From: Cheiracanthium punctorium
Lineage: Eukaryota > Arthropoda > Arachnida > Araneae > Cheiracanthiidae
Reading direction: 5' to 3'
DNA length: 64,000 nucleotides
Assembly: GCA_038373885.1 (NCBI GenBank)
Contig: JAWZYV010016601.1
Coordinates: forward strand, 682,001-746,000
Shown here: one piece after another, positions 22,949 to 35,459 of the stretch
Layout: the number at the start of each line of letters is the position of its first letter
Position numbering within the stretch: position 1 is the stretch's first letter
Notes under the pieces: generated by a model
Seen by the model: only the letters and a program-made list of their open reading frames with translations
Databases searched by the model: none
Told to the model about the DNA's origin: nothing
Position numbers and translations under genes: made by a program

Positions 22949-24988
22949 CGAGACACTGGGCAGGCCGGATTAAAGTGCTCTCTCTCTCTGGCGATTTGGC
23001 GTGCAGTCAGACTCCTTTGGCAAGAGTCGTTTCTCCCGCTGTTATACACTGCACGCTAGGGGTTGCCGCCCGCATGAAATTTTATCTCGCAGCTATTTAC
23101 AGTTTTCTTGTTATCTTTTTATTTTTTCTTAATGTTTTACTTCTTTCCCTTGTCTTGCCTTTAACATAGGGGGAAAAAAAAAAAAGAGAAAATGTCATTG
23201 ACAATACAAGAAATTTCCAGATTTCACCGTTCAATTTTTTTTTTTTCCCTGTCTTTATACATAGACAATGTTTTGACTGGTGTTGATAAGTGATTTTTAA
23301 GAGATATTAAACTTTAAAATTGGAACACATTTTAAGAAAGGCTGATCTATGCAAACGAAATAGTTTTTCTGCTCTTTTCGATTTATAAATAGAGCGCTCA
23401 ACGTTGCCTTACGCTGAGGCCTGTGGGGTGATTATGGATTGCTGCAATTTATGGGATCTGCATCAGTTATGTTTCATCAATTTTTCATTTCAAATAATTG
23501 CATTGCTTCCGCACTTTAGCATTGAAAGACTAAAGTTAGGAAGCAACGCTGGACGCATAAGGGGACTAGTCAATTTAAACATCCTAACTATCCTAATTTA
23601 AACATTGTAAAGTAGAAAGCCTGCAGGTCATGACTTGTAAAGTTCATTTGCATGTAAACTACATCTATTTTCATTTGTGTATTGCATGAAGTGTGCTTTT
23701 AAAAAAATTACAAGCAAAAAATATACATTAGAAAAGTGTGTTTAAAATATCGGTTCTCCATCCTCTAAACCTAGCTGTGGGAATTTTCGATTAGAATAGA
23801 ACGACCTCAGAATTGCTAACATTAAGATACTGTATAGGATAATTTAGGATTTTGTTTGTTTAAAAAGAAACATACAAAATATAGCAATTTTAAAAGCCAA
23901 AGTAAGGGGAAATAAGAACGAATGAATTTTAAAAGAACAGATAATCAAGACAAAAAAATTAAAAAAATTATAATGCAATATATGGGATCTGCATCAATTA
24001 TATTTCATCAATTCATTTCAAATGATTGAGTTTCTCATTTTTCCGATTATTTAAAAACAGTCAAAAGCTCAGGTGATGCCCCCTCCATCACAGATCTACA
24101 GGGAGGGCACAAGGGTACGTGACGTGCTCCCACCCCCGCCCTCAGACGAACTAAGTTTATACTATATAGAAGATTGACTTGTTTTGTAAATTGAAGTTAT
24201 TTCATAAGAAAATGTGACAAAAAATGTTTTCTACACCCCCCTCCTCCTTCCAGATTTTTTTTTGTGTGTGTGTGTGTGTGTGTGCGCGCCACTGGCCCCC
24301 TCTCTCTCACACACACCTCTTTACACAAAGTTTAACATTTACTTTCTTACCGTTACAAAGACGAGCGGTTATTATTCTTTGTTGTTACACACATTATTGC
24401 TAGCCCATATTAATCTTTCAGTATCCTACAAGAATCAGTAATGCAATTTTCGTCCTCGCTTCAATCTGCATCCATGGGAACATATAGGTTTAAACCCGAA
24501 GAGTTTATCTGCATCTATAATCCATATCTATTAATTGCTAAAACCCCGGACTAAACATTTAATAAAGAAGGGTTTTCTCTAATCGTAAGTAAATTTCATA
24601 CAAAAGCCAAATGATGATTGCTTTTTAACTGTCCACTGTTTCTTTTTTATTTCCGTAAAATATTACCTTCAAATCTAAAATTTTTTATTCATATTTAAAT
24701 GCATGCATTTAAATATGAATAAAAATTTTAGATTTGTAATTTTAGACTGCAATTTTAAATGCATTAAAATATATATTTAGAACAATTAATCAACAAATAA
24801 AATAAAAAAATATTAGGAAAAGAACGTGGAATTTCTAACTCTACTGTTTTTCGCGGATCAACTTGCGGTGCGGGCGGCAACCCCTAGCGTGGAGTGTATA
24901 ACAGCGGGAGAAACGACTCTTGCCAAATGAGTCTGACTGCACGCCAAATCGCCAGAGAGCACTTTAATCCGGCCTGCCCAGCGTCTCG
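22949..24988. mobile_element. Mutator-like non-autonomous element (about 2.0 kb)
   Basis: Long terminal inverted repeats of about 125-130 bp (22949-23073 and 24862-24988; outer ends cgagacactgggcaggccgg and its near complement) are flanked by an 11-bp direct repeat TTACCAGATGA (22938-22948 and 24989-24999). The flank can equally be read as 9 bp of target duplication, depending on where the terminus is drawn. Long terminal repeats with 9-11-bp duplications are typical of Mutator/MULE elements. The 1.8-kb interior has microsatellites and a 67-bp hairpin but no transposase. Confidence 0.8.
24670..24736. repeat. 67-bp near-perfect hairpin
   Basis: caaatctaaaattttttatt runs into catatttaaatgcatgc and is followed by its reverse complement, with one base length difference in an A-run and almost no loop. 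It lies inside the Mutator-like element. Confidence 0.8.
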
Positions 24989-24999
24989 TTACCAGATGA

Positions 25000-25964
25000 C
25001 CCGGATTTTAAGGGACAGTCCCTTAATCTATAAATCCTTAATCTGTTCTATACAACTGGCCGAATTGCGTATTTCCTACCCCCATCTCACTTCCCAAATT
25101 CACCGCGCAGTTCAAAAAACCAAGCTCGTCTCTGACGAGGGGACTCTTCGAAAGCTGACAGTTTGATTGATTATTACTGTTCCGGAGCAAACGGAGAATC
25201 CTTTTCTAGTCTCAAATCCCTTTTCCCCCAAAAAATCCGGAGGGATTTCCCTTGACGAGACCAGAAGTAAAAGTTTTGAGCTTAAAAAGAAAAAATACAT
25301 TCGAAATTTTTAAAAGGTACATAATACAAGTTTTTTCTAATTAATTGGAAAGCGCATATAAATAGTTTATGGGTGTTCCTTAAAAAAAAAAAAAAAAAAA
25401 AAAAAAAGGTCAGTCGTAGGCTGCTTGTCAGAAGTGAAAATTTCTTGTCAAACTTTCTATTTATGCAATTACACAGGTTTTGGCACATTATCTTTTAATA
25501 AACATTTATGAACGTTTATTCACATTTTTATACATTTGAAATTCTTTGTAAATAAATTTTTAAATGTTTTTTAAGGCTGTAAGGGTATCGCACATTTATT
25601 TATGAAATTCTCACAATTTCACATATTTTTGTACGTTCATGTACATTTTAACGCACTTTTCACTGGATTAGCATTGGAAATGTTTGATTTTTTTTAATTT
25701 TAATTACTTTTCGAATTGCGCGCTCGATTTGTGTGCACATTTAAAATTCAAAAAGTAGTGCGCGCACAAGCCGCAGCGTGACACAGCTGGTGTATGCGTA
25801 AGGTATACATCAGCGATACACATTTTTCTCCACGTGTTGGATTATGTTCGATTTAATCAATAATTATGTACGCGAATTTATTAGTTATCAATAATTATGT
25901 ACTTACGTTGTAATGAATAGTAATCCTGTTTATTTGTAATGAATGATCTATTTATAATTCAAAC
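25000..25964. other. gene-free stretch with iterated motif
   Basis: An A-run at about 25382-25407. Between 25480 and 25670, repeated words such as acatttatgaacgtttattc and acatttttatac suggest another short iterated MITE. No gene. Confidence 0.4.
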
Positions 25965-26060
25965 TAGCTGTGTACCCGCCCTTCATACGGGAGGAAGCAG
26001 ATATTTTTCTAATACACCTGATTAAAATTTATTCAATCAGAACAAAACTATGGAATTGTT
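25965..26060 (+). repeat. diverged head of the 12.8-kb repeat family
   Basis: ctagctgtgtacccgccctt followed by catacgggaggaag matches the head of the repeats at 12807, 13280, 15925 and 16393. Similarity fades afterwards. Confidence 0.55.
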
Positions 26061-26749
26061 TCACTCGTAACCTGGCATTACGATAGTTGGGGAAAAAAAA
26101 ACTACTTTACTTCGTGGAAATTTGTAATATAGTTTGTTTCTTTAACGTTTAGAGTTCTACCCATAACAGAGGAAATTATTTAAGTACTAGCTCGTCGACT
26201 ATTTTCCTTTATTTTTTTACCGAAAACTATGTGATACAGTGTCAATAATGAACGAAAACAATTTCATTGATTACCACATTACACCCAGCAAAAGGAAAAT
26301 AAAACATCACATTTTCAGCATTTGATATCCTGCAGATGATATTTTAGTGTTCTCTATTGAACTTCTGAGGAAATAAGTATTTTTGAAGTTTTTTTGCACC
26401 GAAAAAGAACTTTTGTTTGAAATTTAAAAGTAAATTATTTTTAATAATGGGTAAATATTGAACGATAAGCATCATCTATGAAACCATAACTCTTGGAACG
26501 GTTCGAATATTTCCGATAATAACCTATCCTCAATCGCTATCCCTGAAAGGGCTCAAACCCATATGCTCCTCCGAATATTTTGGATTTACCAACGTTTTTT
26601 AAGGTACTTCGTAAAAATGTTATCGCACATGTGAAGGAAATAAATTGCAAAATAGAATAGAAACAAAAATCCTATTCCTTTTGAAGCACCATCAAATTAA
26701 TGTTCTATTTATTTTATTTTGATGATTCTAAGAACTCCGAGTGTGTGCA

Positions 26750-28085
26750 TTCTCAGCAAATCGCAATTCGTAAACGGTTACTAATTTATTTTGTTTAAAT
26801 AGCAATATCATTTCTTCGTTTGAAAACGGATATCAACTTGATGTCATTTATACCGATTTTTCCAAGGCTTTTGACTCTATCGACTTTGGAATTCTTCTTA
26901 AGAAATTAATTGGCTTGGGTTTTCACATTAATCTTACTGACTGGATTTTTTCTTACTTGTGTAATAGACAGCTTTTTGTGTATTTTAATGATGCTGTTTC
27001 TGAGAATTTTACCTGTACTTCTGGTGTTCCCCAAGGTTCTAATTTGGGACTTTTACTTTTTATTTTGTTTATTAATGATTTGTGTTCAGTTTTGAAATTT
27101 TCTGAGTATCTTTTATTTGCTGATGATCTGAAATTATTTAAAGAGATACGGTCTGTTAATGATGCTTGTCTTTTACAGAGTAATCTTAATAGTTTATATG
27201 AATGGTGCGCTGACAACAAATTACTTCTTAATATTATGAAATGTAGTATTCTTAGTTATTCTCGTAAATCTCAAACTTTGATTTATTCATATCATATTAA
27301 TAATCTTCCTTTATTTCGTTCGGATTCCATAACTGATTTGGGCGTTGTTTTTGACAGGAAACTTGAGTTTTCAATCCATATCAATAGCATTATCTCTAAA
27401 GCTTACAAAAAATTTGGTTTTCTTAAGTGAAAACTAAAGAATTTTCTAACCTTCATGCATTAAAAATCTTATACTTTAGTTTGATACGCTCTAATCTTGA
27501 ATATTGTAGTCTTGTTTGGGATCCGTATTATAAAAATAAAATGAAAATTCTTGAGCAGGTGCAGACTCAGTTTACTCGTTATTTATATTGCAAAAGTAAT
27601 CCTATTTACATTCCGAATATTTCTTCATCTTACTTGAGAAGTGTTTTTGGTCTTCCTAGTTTAAGTTCTCGTCGTGATCTCTTTTGTTTATTATTTTTTT
27701 TATAAAGTTGTCAATAATATGGTAGACTGCAGTGATATTCTTCAAAGTATTTGTGTAAATGTACCGAACAGGTCTCTTCGTAATAGCCATTTATTTGTGG
27801 ATCCAATTATAAAATATAATTACATATACTTTTCGTTATATAAATTTTATAAAATTTATAATAAGTTTTCTTTGGATTTGGATATTTTTAACATGTCTTT
27901 TAAAGTCTTTAGAGTTAAGTGTTTTGAACTTTTGCAGTCATGACTGGTATTTATTTTATCTCTGTATTTTATCTTTTTTAATTTTTGTCTTATGTAATTT
28001 GTCCTTTTATGCATCACTGTAAATGGATTTTAATCTGTAATGTGCATTTCTTTTATGAAATAAATGAAATGAAATGAAAATTTTT
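26750..28085 (+). pseudogene. 5-prime-truncated Jockey-superfamily LINE, reverse transcriptase C-terminal part
   Basis: From about 26774 the reading gives VTNLFCLNSNIISSFE, then YTDFSKAFDSID (RT motif with catalytic Asp), TSGVPQGSNLG, LFILFINDL and LLFADDLKLF (the xxDD active site), followed by the usual C-terminal region. Frame changes occur near 27428 and near a T-run at about 27700. The last part ends at the tga at 27941. A short 3-prime region closes with an aaatgaaatgaaatgaaa tail, typical of LINE ends. The endonuclease domain is missing, so it is a dead truncated insertion in P450 intron 2. Jockey, CR1-like and I-like clades were not resolved. Confidence 0.85.
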
Positions 28086-29195
28086 AATAACAAGATTACG
28101 GCGATATACTTCGATTTTTCATACAAAAATAATGCAGTTATTAAGGCGATTTTAAACGATCTATCTTCAGAATTTTCACCAAATTAAGTAAACTGATTTT
28201 AAGTTAGAGGAATTCCTTAGTTAGATGTTTTTTTTTTTTCTAATTTAAACAAAAAATCATTTAAAACTAATAAACCACCGCCACGTTCCGATCCGATCTA
28301 ATAAAAGCAATCTTCTCCATCTTATGAGCCCAACTCGTAAGTAAATGAGAAAGAAAAGAACACAAAAATGCCTAGTCATGGAGCTGTGCCTGGTAGGATT
28401 TTAGGGAAAACGACACCCTTCGCGCCTTCACGGCAAACGAAGAAAAGGGACAATTTCGCCATGTGGTGACGTCCGAAAAGTGACCTCAATGCCCTCTCAT
28501 TGGGGAAGCACCCCATCGTTTAAAACTGTCCTCTTTTTTACAGTGGTCAATGATGACGGCACTATCGTACTTGTAAGTTAGGGTACGCCGGAAATTGGGA
28601 GACGGCTAGTCCACCCTAATTGCTTTTACCTCCTCCACTTTTTTCGACCAGTTGTATAATGAATCTCTTCAATAAGGGACGGCGCGAAAGTCCCGTATTT
28701 TGCTCAAATGACTAATTTAGCTAATACAATGACCTAAAGATCGCCTTATCTGGAGTCGTTGGTCTGTACGGGCAAACACGACACATTCGTTGCAGTGCAG
28801 TCGCGCTAGCCGTCTGTCTGACTGTGAATCGGAAATATACTGTTGAACACTGCAAAACGTAATTAACAAATTAAAAAGACCAAGAAACTAGCGTTATTCT
28901 GATGAAACTCATAATAACATCGTTAATCCAATATCTTTAGACTCAGTTTGAATAACTCTATTCCAATTTTTAAAGACATCGAAACTTAGACACCTAAATA
29001 ATAAATATGCATATAATGTTAACTGATTGTTAATTCAATATTTTGACACTTCTTTCAGCTAGAATAAATGTATGAGATAAATTCTGAAATAATTACTTTT
29101 TTTTATTTTTTTGGATGCCTGGTAAATTTTCTTATTACTATTTGACAATTATTAAAATCCGTCCCTTATTGCTTATTGAAGCTCGTCAACTCATC
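28086..29195. other. intron 2 sequence, no feature
   Basis: Includes a moderately GC-rich segment at about 28370-28560. The word aagggac / gtccctta recurs at about 28673 and 29160. No gene, tRNA or known repeat identified. Confidence 0.4.
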
Positions 29196-29203
29196 CCTTA
29201 TTT

Positions 29204-29568
29204 CAGGCCCGGACTAGCTAATTGGGGGGGCCCTCGGCTAAGGACTGGGACCCTTTACTGGAAAATTTAAAGGAAGTAGAATATTAGGATACGTAATATT
29301 TTAAAATTAGACTTACGTGCCTAAAAACCGTATTTACAGCTGTTGGGGCCCCTGAATATTCGGGGACCCCTAGCGACGCAGTGTCTGTGGGGTCCTTCGT
29401 TACGCCACTGTAAAGGCATAAGATTGCAAGGAAATAAATATCAAACTTTCTCTGGTATATTACTCTAGTACTTTACTTATAAAGTACTATATCTGTATAT
29501 CGTTTTGGGGAGGCCTCGCTGGGGCCCTCGGCGATCGCAGACCAGCCAACCTGGCCAGTCCGGGCCTG
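29204..29568. mobile_element. hAT-like MITE (365 bp)
   Basis: Terminal repeats caggcccggactagcta and, reverse-complemented, caggcccggactggcca (12 perfect bases, then few mismatches). Flanks ccttattt and ccttagag match only 5 of 8. Interior has ggggccccctcgg-type GC-rich blocks and no coding. Confidence 0.65.
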
Positions 29569-30357
29569 CCTTAGAGTTTTTATTTGGCAACCGTTAATGC
29601 ATGTTTTAAAAAATAATCTTATTTTTACTCCAAGACAAATCTATTTTCGTTTAAAATGTTTATTAAAATTTTACCAATAGCATTAATTTGTACAAAAGGC
29701 GACTAAATGGTCACTGTAAAAGAATAAAAGCTGTATGTATGCTGAAGAATGACAGGGGTCGCCATTGTAAGTTATCCTTTGTTGGGGGGGGGGGGGAGCA
29801 ATGTCACAAGGTCGGGAACGATTGTTCCAGACAGCAGCATAGAAACTACATTTTCTCTTCAGACTTCAGCCTTAAAAAAAAATTCTGTTGAAGCGTAAAC
29901 AAGCACGCACGCACACACACACACAAGGCCGTAGCCAGGAAAAATTTTCGGGGGGGGGGGTTCAAGTTTTATGTTTTAATATGGTACTTCTTTCAGCACA
30001 CTGCATTTATATTACAAATGCCTGAATAATCTACAAGTAATCACAATAGAAAGCAATTTCCGGAGAAGGTGGGTGAGAAGAGGATTGAAATAACTGCCTG
30101 GAGGAAATAAAAAGCTTTCCATAAAAAACTTTTTTTAATTTGCAGTTTCAAAAACACATTTCCTCACTAAGAACATGGAAATACAATACTCCAAACATTG
30201 CAATTAAAAAAAAAAATAATTCCAAGTTTTATAAAATACTGTCGATATATACATTTAAAGAACCGAAAGTAAGAGTAATAACTATCAAGGAAATATTTTT
30301 TAAATCAAGGCATGTACATATTTTCTGAACTTGCCGCTCAGGTCCGACCTTTGAGGG

Positions 30358-30359
<2 letters not shown>

Positions 30360-30399
<40 letters not shown>
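30360..30399. repeat. (TA)n microsatellite
   Basis: About 20 uninterrupted TA units inside the hAT element. Confidence 0.95.
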
Positions 30400-30401
<2 letters not shown>

Positions 30402-31193
30402 AACATTACCACCAATATTTTAAAATTTCAGAGGCTTTGGGGAACAAAGAACATTTTTTAAGACTTTTAAAAGAGATCAAATAAAATCGGAGTTGTATTG
30501 TTAATACTCAATACAAACACATTATTTTATTTTATTTATTTATTTATTTTTAGACGGGGTAGTGCTCCTCTGAATGCAAATTACCTATTGATGTACATCA
30601 ATAGCATATTCTTCACATTTCGTAATAATGTTGTCTCCAAAAAAGTATGTTGAAAATATTGGATTTTTTAAAAATTATTTTACAATCTTCTAAATACCTA
30701 TAATTTTCTAAAAACCTGATTTTTAGTAAGGAAACCAAACCAATTTGGAAAGTATTTGACCACCGTTAAATGACAAAATAAAAACAAAAATATTATAACA
30801 TAAAGTTATATTACCTTATCCAGATGACTTCGGATGATCCGTGCATTTTAAGGAAACAGCATAATGGAGAAATATTATCACTATAATTAAATTTGTGTAC
30901 AGTGTCTCTCAAACTAACGGAAGGTAAAATACTTGAATTCACACATAAAAAGTGAAAGAGATCTTATTTATCATCTCAAATTCACATTAAATTTCGCGAT
31001 CTCTCTAATTAATCCGATTTTATAAAGCAAAAAATTCCTTTAAAATGTCTACAAATATTATAAGAGAAACTTGAGTTACTTATTCCACATTATTATTTTT
31101 TATCTGAACTCTGAATATTTTTACATTAAATACAATTAAACATGTTTTTATAGAACGAATTCTAAACGCCGATCTTTTTCAGCTGAGAGCCTG

Positions 31194-33567
31194 TTAGTCA
31201 TCTTCTGGGTTTATGTAAATGTCTCTGTGAATGCTCATAAGAGCCAAGCCCGTCAGTCTTTCCTGTCCGTTAGAATTCCTTAAATAGTTTTTTAGACGCT
31301 TAAGTGAAGAAAATGTTCTTTCTGGAGTGCAGGTTGAAACTGGTAACGTAGCAAGCACTTTCAGTAAAAATGAACATTTGGGAAAAATTCTTCTTTGCAT
31401 TCAGATAATGCATCAATAATTATAGAAGGGCGCTGATCTTCCTTCGGTTTATTCCACTTTAATTTCCACAAATTTAATTCTGGCATAAGTGTGTCTTTAT
31501 CTAAATAATCTGAGTACATTTCAAAATCCTTTCCTTCAAAAACTGAATTGATACAGTTTGTAGGAAGGAGTTTGTAGGCTGGAAATTCAAGATTTGTGAT
31601 TCTTGAATCGAATTTCTAACTGGCTGAGAAAATCATCGAACATGGGAATAGCAATCGCAGCTCTAAAGTATTGCTCGGGTCTTGTAGTATCGAAATTGAA
31701 TCTATTTTTCTGTCTAGAAGCTATTCTAGGAATTTTAACTGTTTCCCCAATTGAATTTAACAGTTCTTCTGCTTTTTTTAAGATATCTGAAAAAGTTTCG
31801 TCCATGTTGTCTCTCATGTGTTGAACTGTCATATGCACATTTTCAGTGTGTTTCAACGCGGCAGTCAAATCGCAGTTAGGAGACTGCAAGGATTTACACA
31901 AAGGCAGTGTGTATGAAAAAAGAGTGGATGCTGATACTAAACTGATAACAAACGAGCCATTTGTAATAGATTTTAAAAACTGACTTGCCTTTGAGGACGT
32001 TTCGATATCTGGTATGCCTTCCAGTTCTTCTAAAGTTTCCAATATTGCTATGTATATTTCTTGGAATCTCAAAAGGCCATCATGGTTTTCTACAAATCTT
32101 GTTTCACACATGGCTGTTAATTTTTGCCATTTAGTATTCGGATAATGGGCTTTTATTTTATTTTTCAATATTTCCGTACGTTTTGAAGAGAATTTGATGA
32201 AAGTTCCAATTGCTTTGACTGTACCAATGCAATTCCGAACTTCTTGTACGCCGCATGAATGAGCAAGGGCTAAATTTAGGGAATGAGAGCTGCAGTGAAC
32301 ATATATAGCAGCCGGGTGTGTTTGCCTTATTACTGCTTGAACACCTTTAAAACTACCACTCATGGCAGTTGCACCATCATATCCCTGCCCAAACAAATAT
32401 TTTAAATTGATCCCAAGAAATTTTAGCGAATCTAATATTACACTTGCTAAATTTTTTCCGGTCATGTCCTTAACTTCTATAAATTGTAAGAAATCCTCTC
32501 TTACAGAAAATGAAGAACTGCAGTTTTCTATAATATAACGCACACAAAGAGATAATTGTTCCTTTCGTGAAATGTCACTAGTTTCATCAACTAAAACAGA
32601 GAAGCAGTTTGCTTTGTTAACTTTCTCCACTAATTGCTCTTGTATAATTTTCCCGCAAATTTCAATGATGTTATTTTGAATTTGCGGACTAATATACATT
32701 GCATTAAGCTTTGATTTTTCACAGTGTTCTTTTAAATTCTGATCGCCACATGAAATACGCATTCGCAACAAAGAACGGAAATTTCCATCATTTATTTCTG
32801 GCTCTTGACTTCCAATATGCAGGGGTCCAGAGTCAGAAGATCCACGAAGAGGTAGCTCTTGACGACCACATAATATGATAGTCTCTATTATTGGCACAAG
32901 TTTCCTTCTGTTTTCGGAAATTTGATTTGCCCGAGCAGAGTCCAGTTGCATCCGTATATCAGCATCTTTTGACCATGTTTTCAAAAAGTTTTCTGCATAC
33001 AATGTATTTGTTCGGTGGTATTGGCTTTGAGAATGATTCGAAAAGACTTCTATGGCATCTTTCCATCTGTTGAATGGTTTTGTTACCAAATATCCTAATT
33101 TTTGATGATCTCCTTTCCCAGCACACTCAGGTTTGAAAACTACACAATAGCGGCATAATGCACCTTGACCGTGTTCTTGTGTGTATGCGAGCCATGGGAA
33201 ACGCTTTATCCAGTTTTGCTGAAATTTTAATTTCCTGCTAGTTAAAATAGGAAATTTAAAGTCTTCATCCGGCATCCATGGAGAATCTAACAATTTATAT
33301 TTCACGCAATCATCAATTTTTTTGTTTAAATAAGAGCCTATATCAAGGGTATTCACCTCACAGATATTTTCAACTTGTTTTACAAGAGTGCATTCATCAA
33401 TGGTATCCGCAGCTTCAGATGCTGTGTTAATTGCAGACACATCATTCACTGAATTTTTTGATGAAGGAAGAAGCACAAATATCGGTATTCTCTTCAGAAG
33501 CAGAAGACTTTATGCGCTTGAAATTAAAATTAAACAAAGTATGATCTCCAGCTTTGTGTTTTTTCAT
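31194..33567 (-). pseudogene. hAT transposase, ZMYM1-like (TTF zinc finger, DUF4371, hAT dimerisation)
   Basis: Probable start MKKHKAGDHTLFNFNF at 33567. After a frame break near 33477 there is a 629-codon open stretch (33476-31587), then a further shifted segment starting FPAYKLLPTN, and a last frame to 31194. Visible domains: a TTF-type zinc finger (FPWLAYT, CRYC, then NHSQSQYHR); the RNase-H-like core with LVDETSDIS (first Asp), GQGYDGATAMSG (second Asp) and YVHCSSHSLNLAL (CxxH); and a C-terminal dimerisation block LPVSTCTPERTFSSLKRLK with the conserved ER-FS Glu region, ending RLTGLALMSIHRDI. Only three breaks (near 33477, 31589 and about 31370) in a protein of about 790 residues mean it is recently inactive, or that some breaks are sequencing errors. 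Confidence 0.9.
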
Positions 33568-34189
33568 TTTTATTTAAAACGCGAAAATAATGCATCCAAA
33601 TTGAAACAGTGCTATGTAAGCAATATCCTTATATGTAAGCAATGTCACTCTCTTTTTATTCTAAGGAGTAGCGGACTGGTTACGTGAATAATGCAACGTA
33701 GGATCTCCCTCCCGTTCCACATGGGTCGAGACTGGAGCCTACATGTCCCAAACTCCAAAAACCACAAACTTATCACTCTGACTTTTTTATTTATAGAGGT
33801 CATAAACACGATACTGTGAAACTGTTTCGTGTTTCGATCTCCGATGGAATCGAGAGATGACTCACTATTTTTTGTGGAAAGAGAAATTTTTTTAGTTACG
33901 ATATTTCTGTTTTGTCTCTCTCTACGCGTAAGGGGGGGGGGGGGTGAAAGAAGAAGAGAGAACCAATGTGGAGAAGCATATTTAAGTGAAATTTATCACT
34001 TTGCGACCCTCAGAGAAACACAAGTAAAAAATTACATGCGGTTTGAATGAACTGAAGTGCAATAATTGTAGTTGGCGATACAAAAGATAATTTTTTTTTC
34101 TACGAACAGTAAGTTATATGACTGAAAATTTCGGGGGGGGGGGGTTTGAACCCCCAAAACCCCCCCTTGGCTACGGCCTTGCACACACA

Positions 34190-35451
34190 CAAAATAGAAT
34201 ACTAATCACGTGCGCTTCATAGTTCTGTAGGGCGTCATTTCGTCAACGCAATACAGTTCACGATTTCGAGGACCGTTCCCGCCCCGGCGCCGCCACTTGA
34301 AACACAAAGCGTCCACGATTTTCGCCCAGGTCAGAATTCCGACCTCGGTGGGTAATTAGCTCGAAATGTCGGCTGCAGCAGATGTACAGAACAAGAATGC
34401 GCACAGGTACTCATTTCTCGGTTTTAGAGCCAAAGAGAAAAAAAAAAGAATAAATATTTCCTATTCAAGCACGTGTTTTTTTTTCCCTCCCTCCAGTTAT
34501 CGTACCGACCAAGACGCAAATATATAATTTGGGGAACCGGTCACAATGATGGAACGCCCGAATGTGAAAATGAAAATGGATGGGAAGCAATTAATGGGCC
34601 CCGTTCCCGAGGATTTTCCCTGGAGACCGGCGGTACTCAAACGGCCTTCGCAATGCAAAACCTTCTATTTTCTTTTGCCCCGCCGTTCACTCCCGTGACT
34701 TGACGAACTGAATCAACTAGGTGGTCAGAAAGCGATCACGCTATCTGCGAATCGGAAAAAGAAAAATTTATAAAGTCGCATTTACGAGATGGCTCCCAAG
34801 GCCTTTTCGACAAAGGATCGTGTCTGGCCGAAGAAAAAGCACCCTATTATTTAGCATACTAATTTCTTCCAGAAGATAGTATTAAAAAAAAAAAAAAAAA
34901 ACGAGCTCAAAATACTTACCAGGTGTTGCGAACATTATTGGTTTTTTTTTTTTTTTTTTTTTTCGAGTTAGGGTACGCAATCTCCCAACGAATATATTTG
35001 AGCTTATACACGCTAACACCTAACTCCCTATCCAGAACCCGATCAAGGCAATTTTGGGCCCGGGGAACTAGTGCAAATTGACGTGTGACATAAAGTGCGT
35101 GTGTGCAGAATGTTTCCTTTTGTAGGAAATATTTTCATAAAAGTGTTTTTCGAATTTTCTTAAATTTTTAAGGAGGGCAATTGCCCCTCTTCCTCTTGCC
35201 CCCTACTGATTTACCCTAGGCAAAAGAAAAATTTGGGCCCCGCAGGATAACATTATCCCCTTCCCTTAAAAGAGTGGAAAAATTATATGATTAATATATT
35301 CTGAAAAGTTTAAAATTTCTCCACCCCCCCCCCTTAAAAAACAAATTTTATTCTAAGTAGTCTGAAACAAACGAATATATACAGTACGAATATACGAATA
35401 TATATATATACATGATGTCAGTGAAACGTCATGCCTAATTGCCCTTATAGG
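34190..35451. other. intron 2 stretch without gene
   Basis: A GC-richer block at 34280-34380 and 34500-34830 is unique-looking and unrecognised. A- and T-runs near 34885 and 34940. C/G-rich degenerate repeat text at 35050-35240. No gene established. Confidence 0.4.
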
Positions 35452-35459
35452 CTATAGAG

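Larger units (their letters stand above)
29924..34181 (-). mobile_element. near-complete hAT transposon (about 4.26 kb)
   Basis: Terminal inverted repeat CAAGGCCGTAGCCAGG at 29924 and, reverse-complemented, CAAGGCCGTAGCCAAG at 34181 (15 of 16). Both ends are followed inside by a G-run. Flanked by CACACACA on both sides (29916-29923, 34182-34189), an 8-bp duplication as hAT requires, though low-complexity. It carries a minus-strand ZMYM1-like transposase and a (TA)n tract at 30360-30399, and sits in P450 intron 2. Short elements at 7940 and 20262 share its terminal sequence. Confidence 0.85.

Noticed and set aside
24894..25166. 90-codon plus-strand open reading
   Set aside because: Most of it is the terminal inverted repeat of the Mutator-like element, and the mirror reading exists at 22930-23169.
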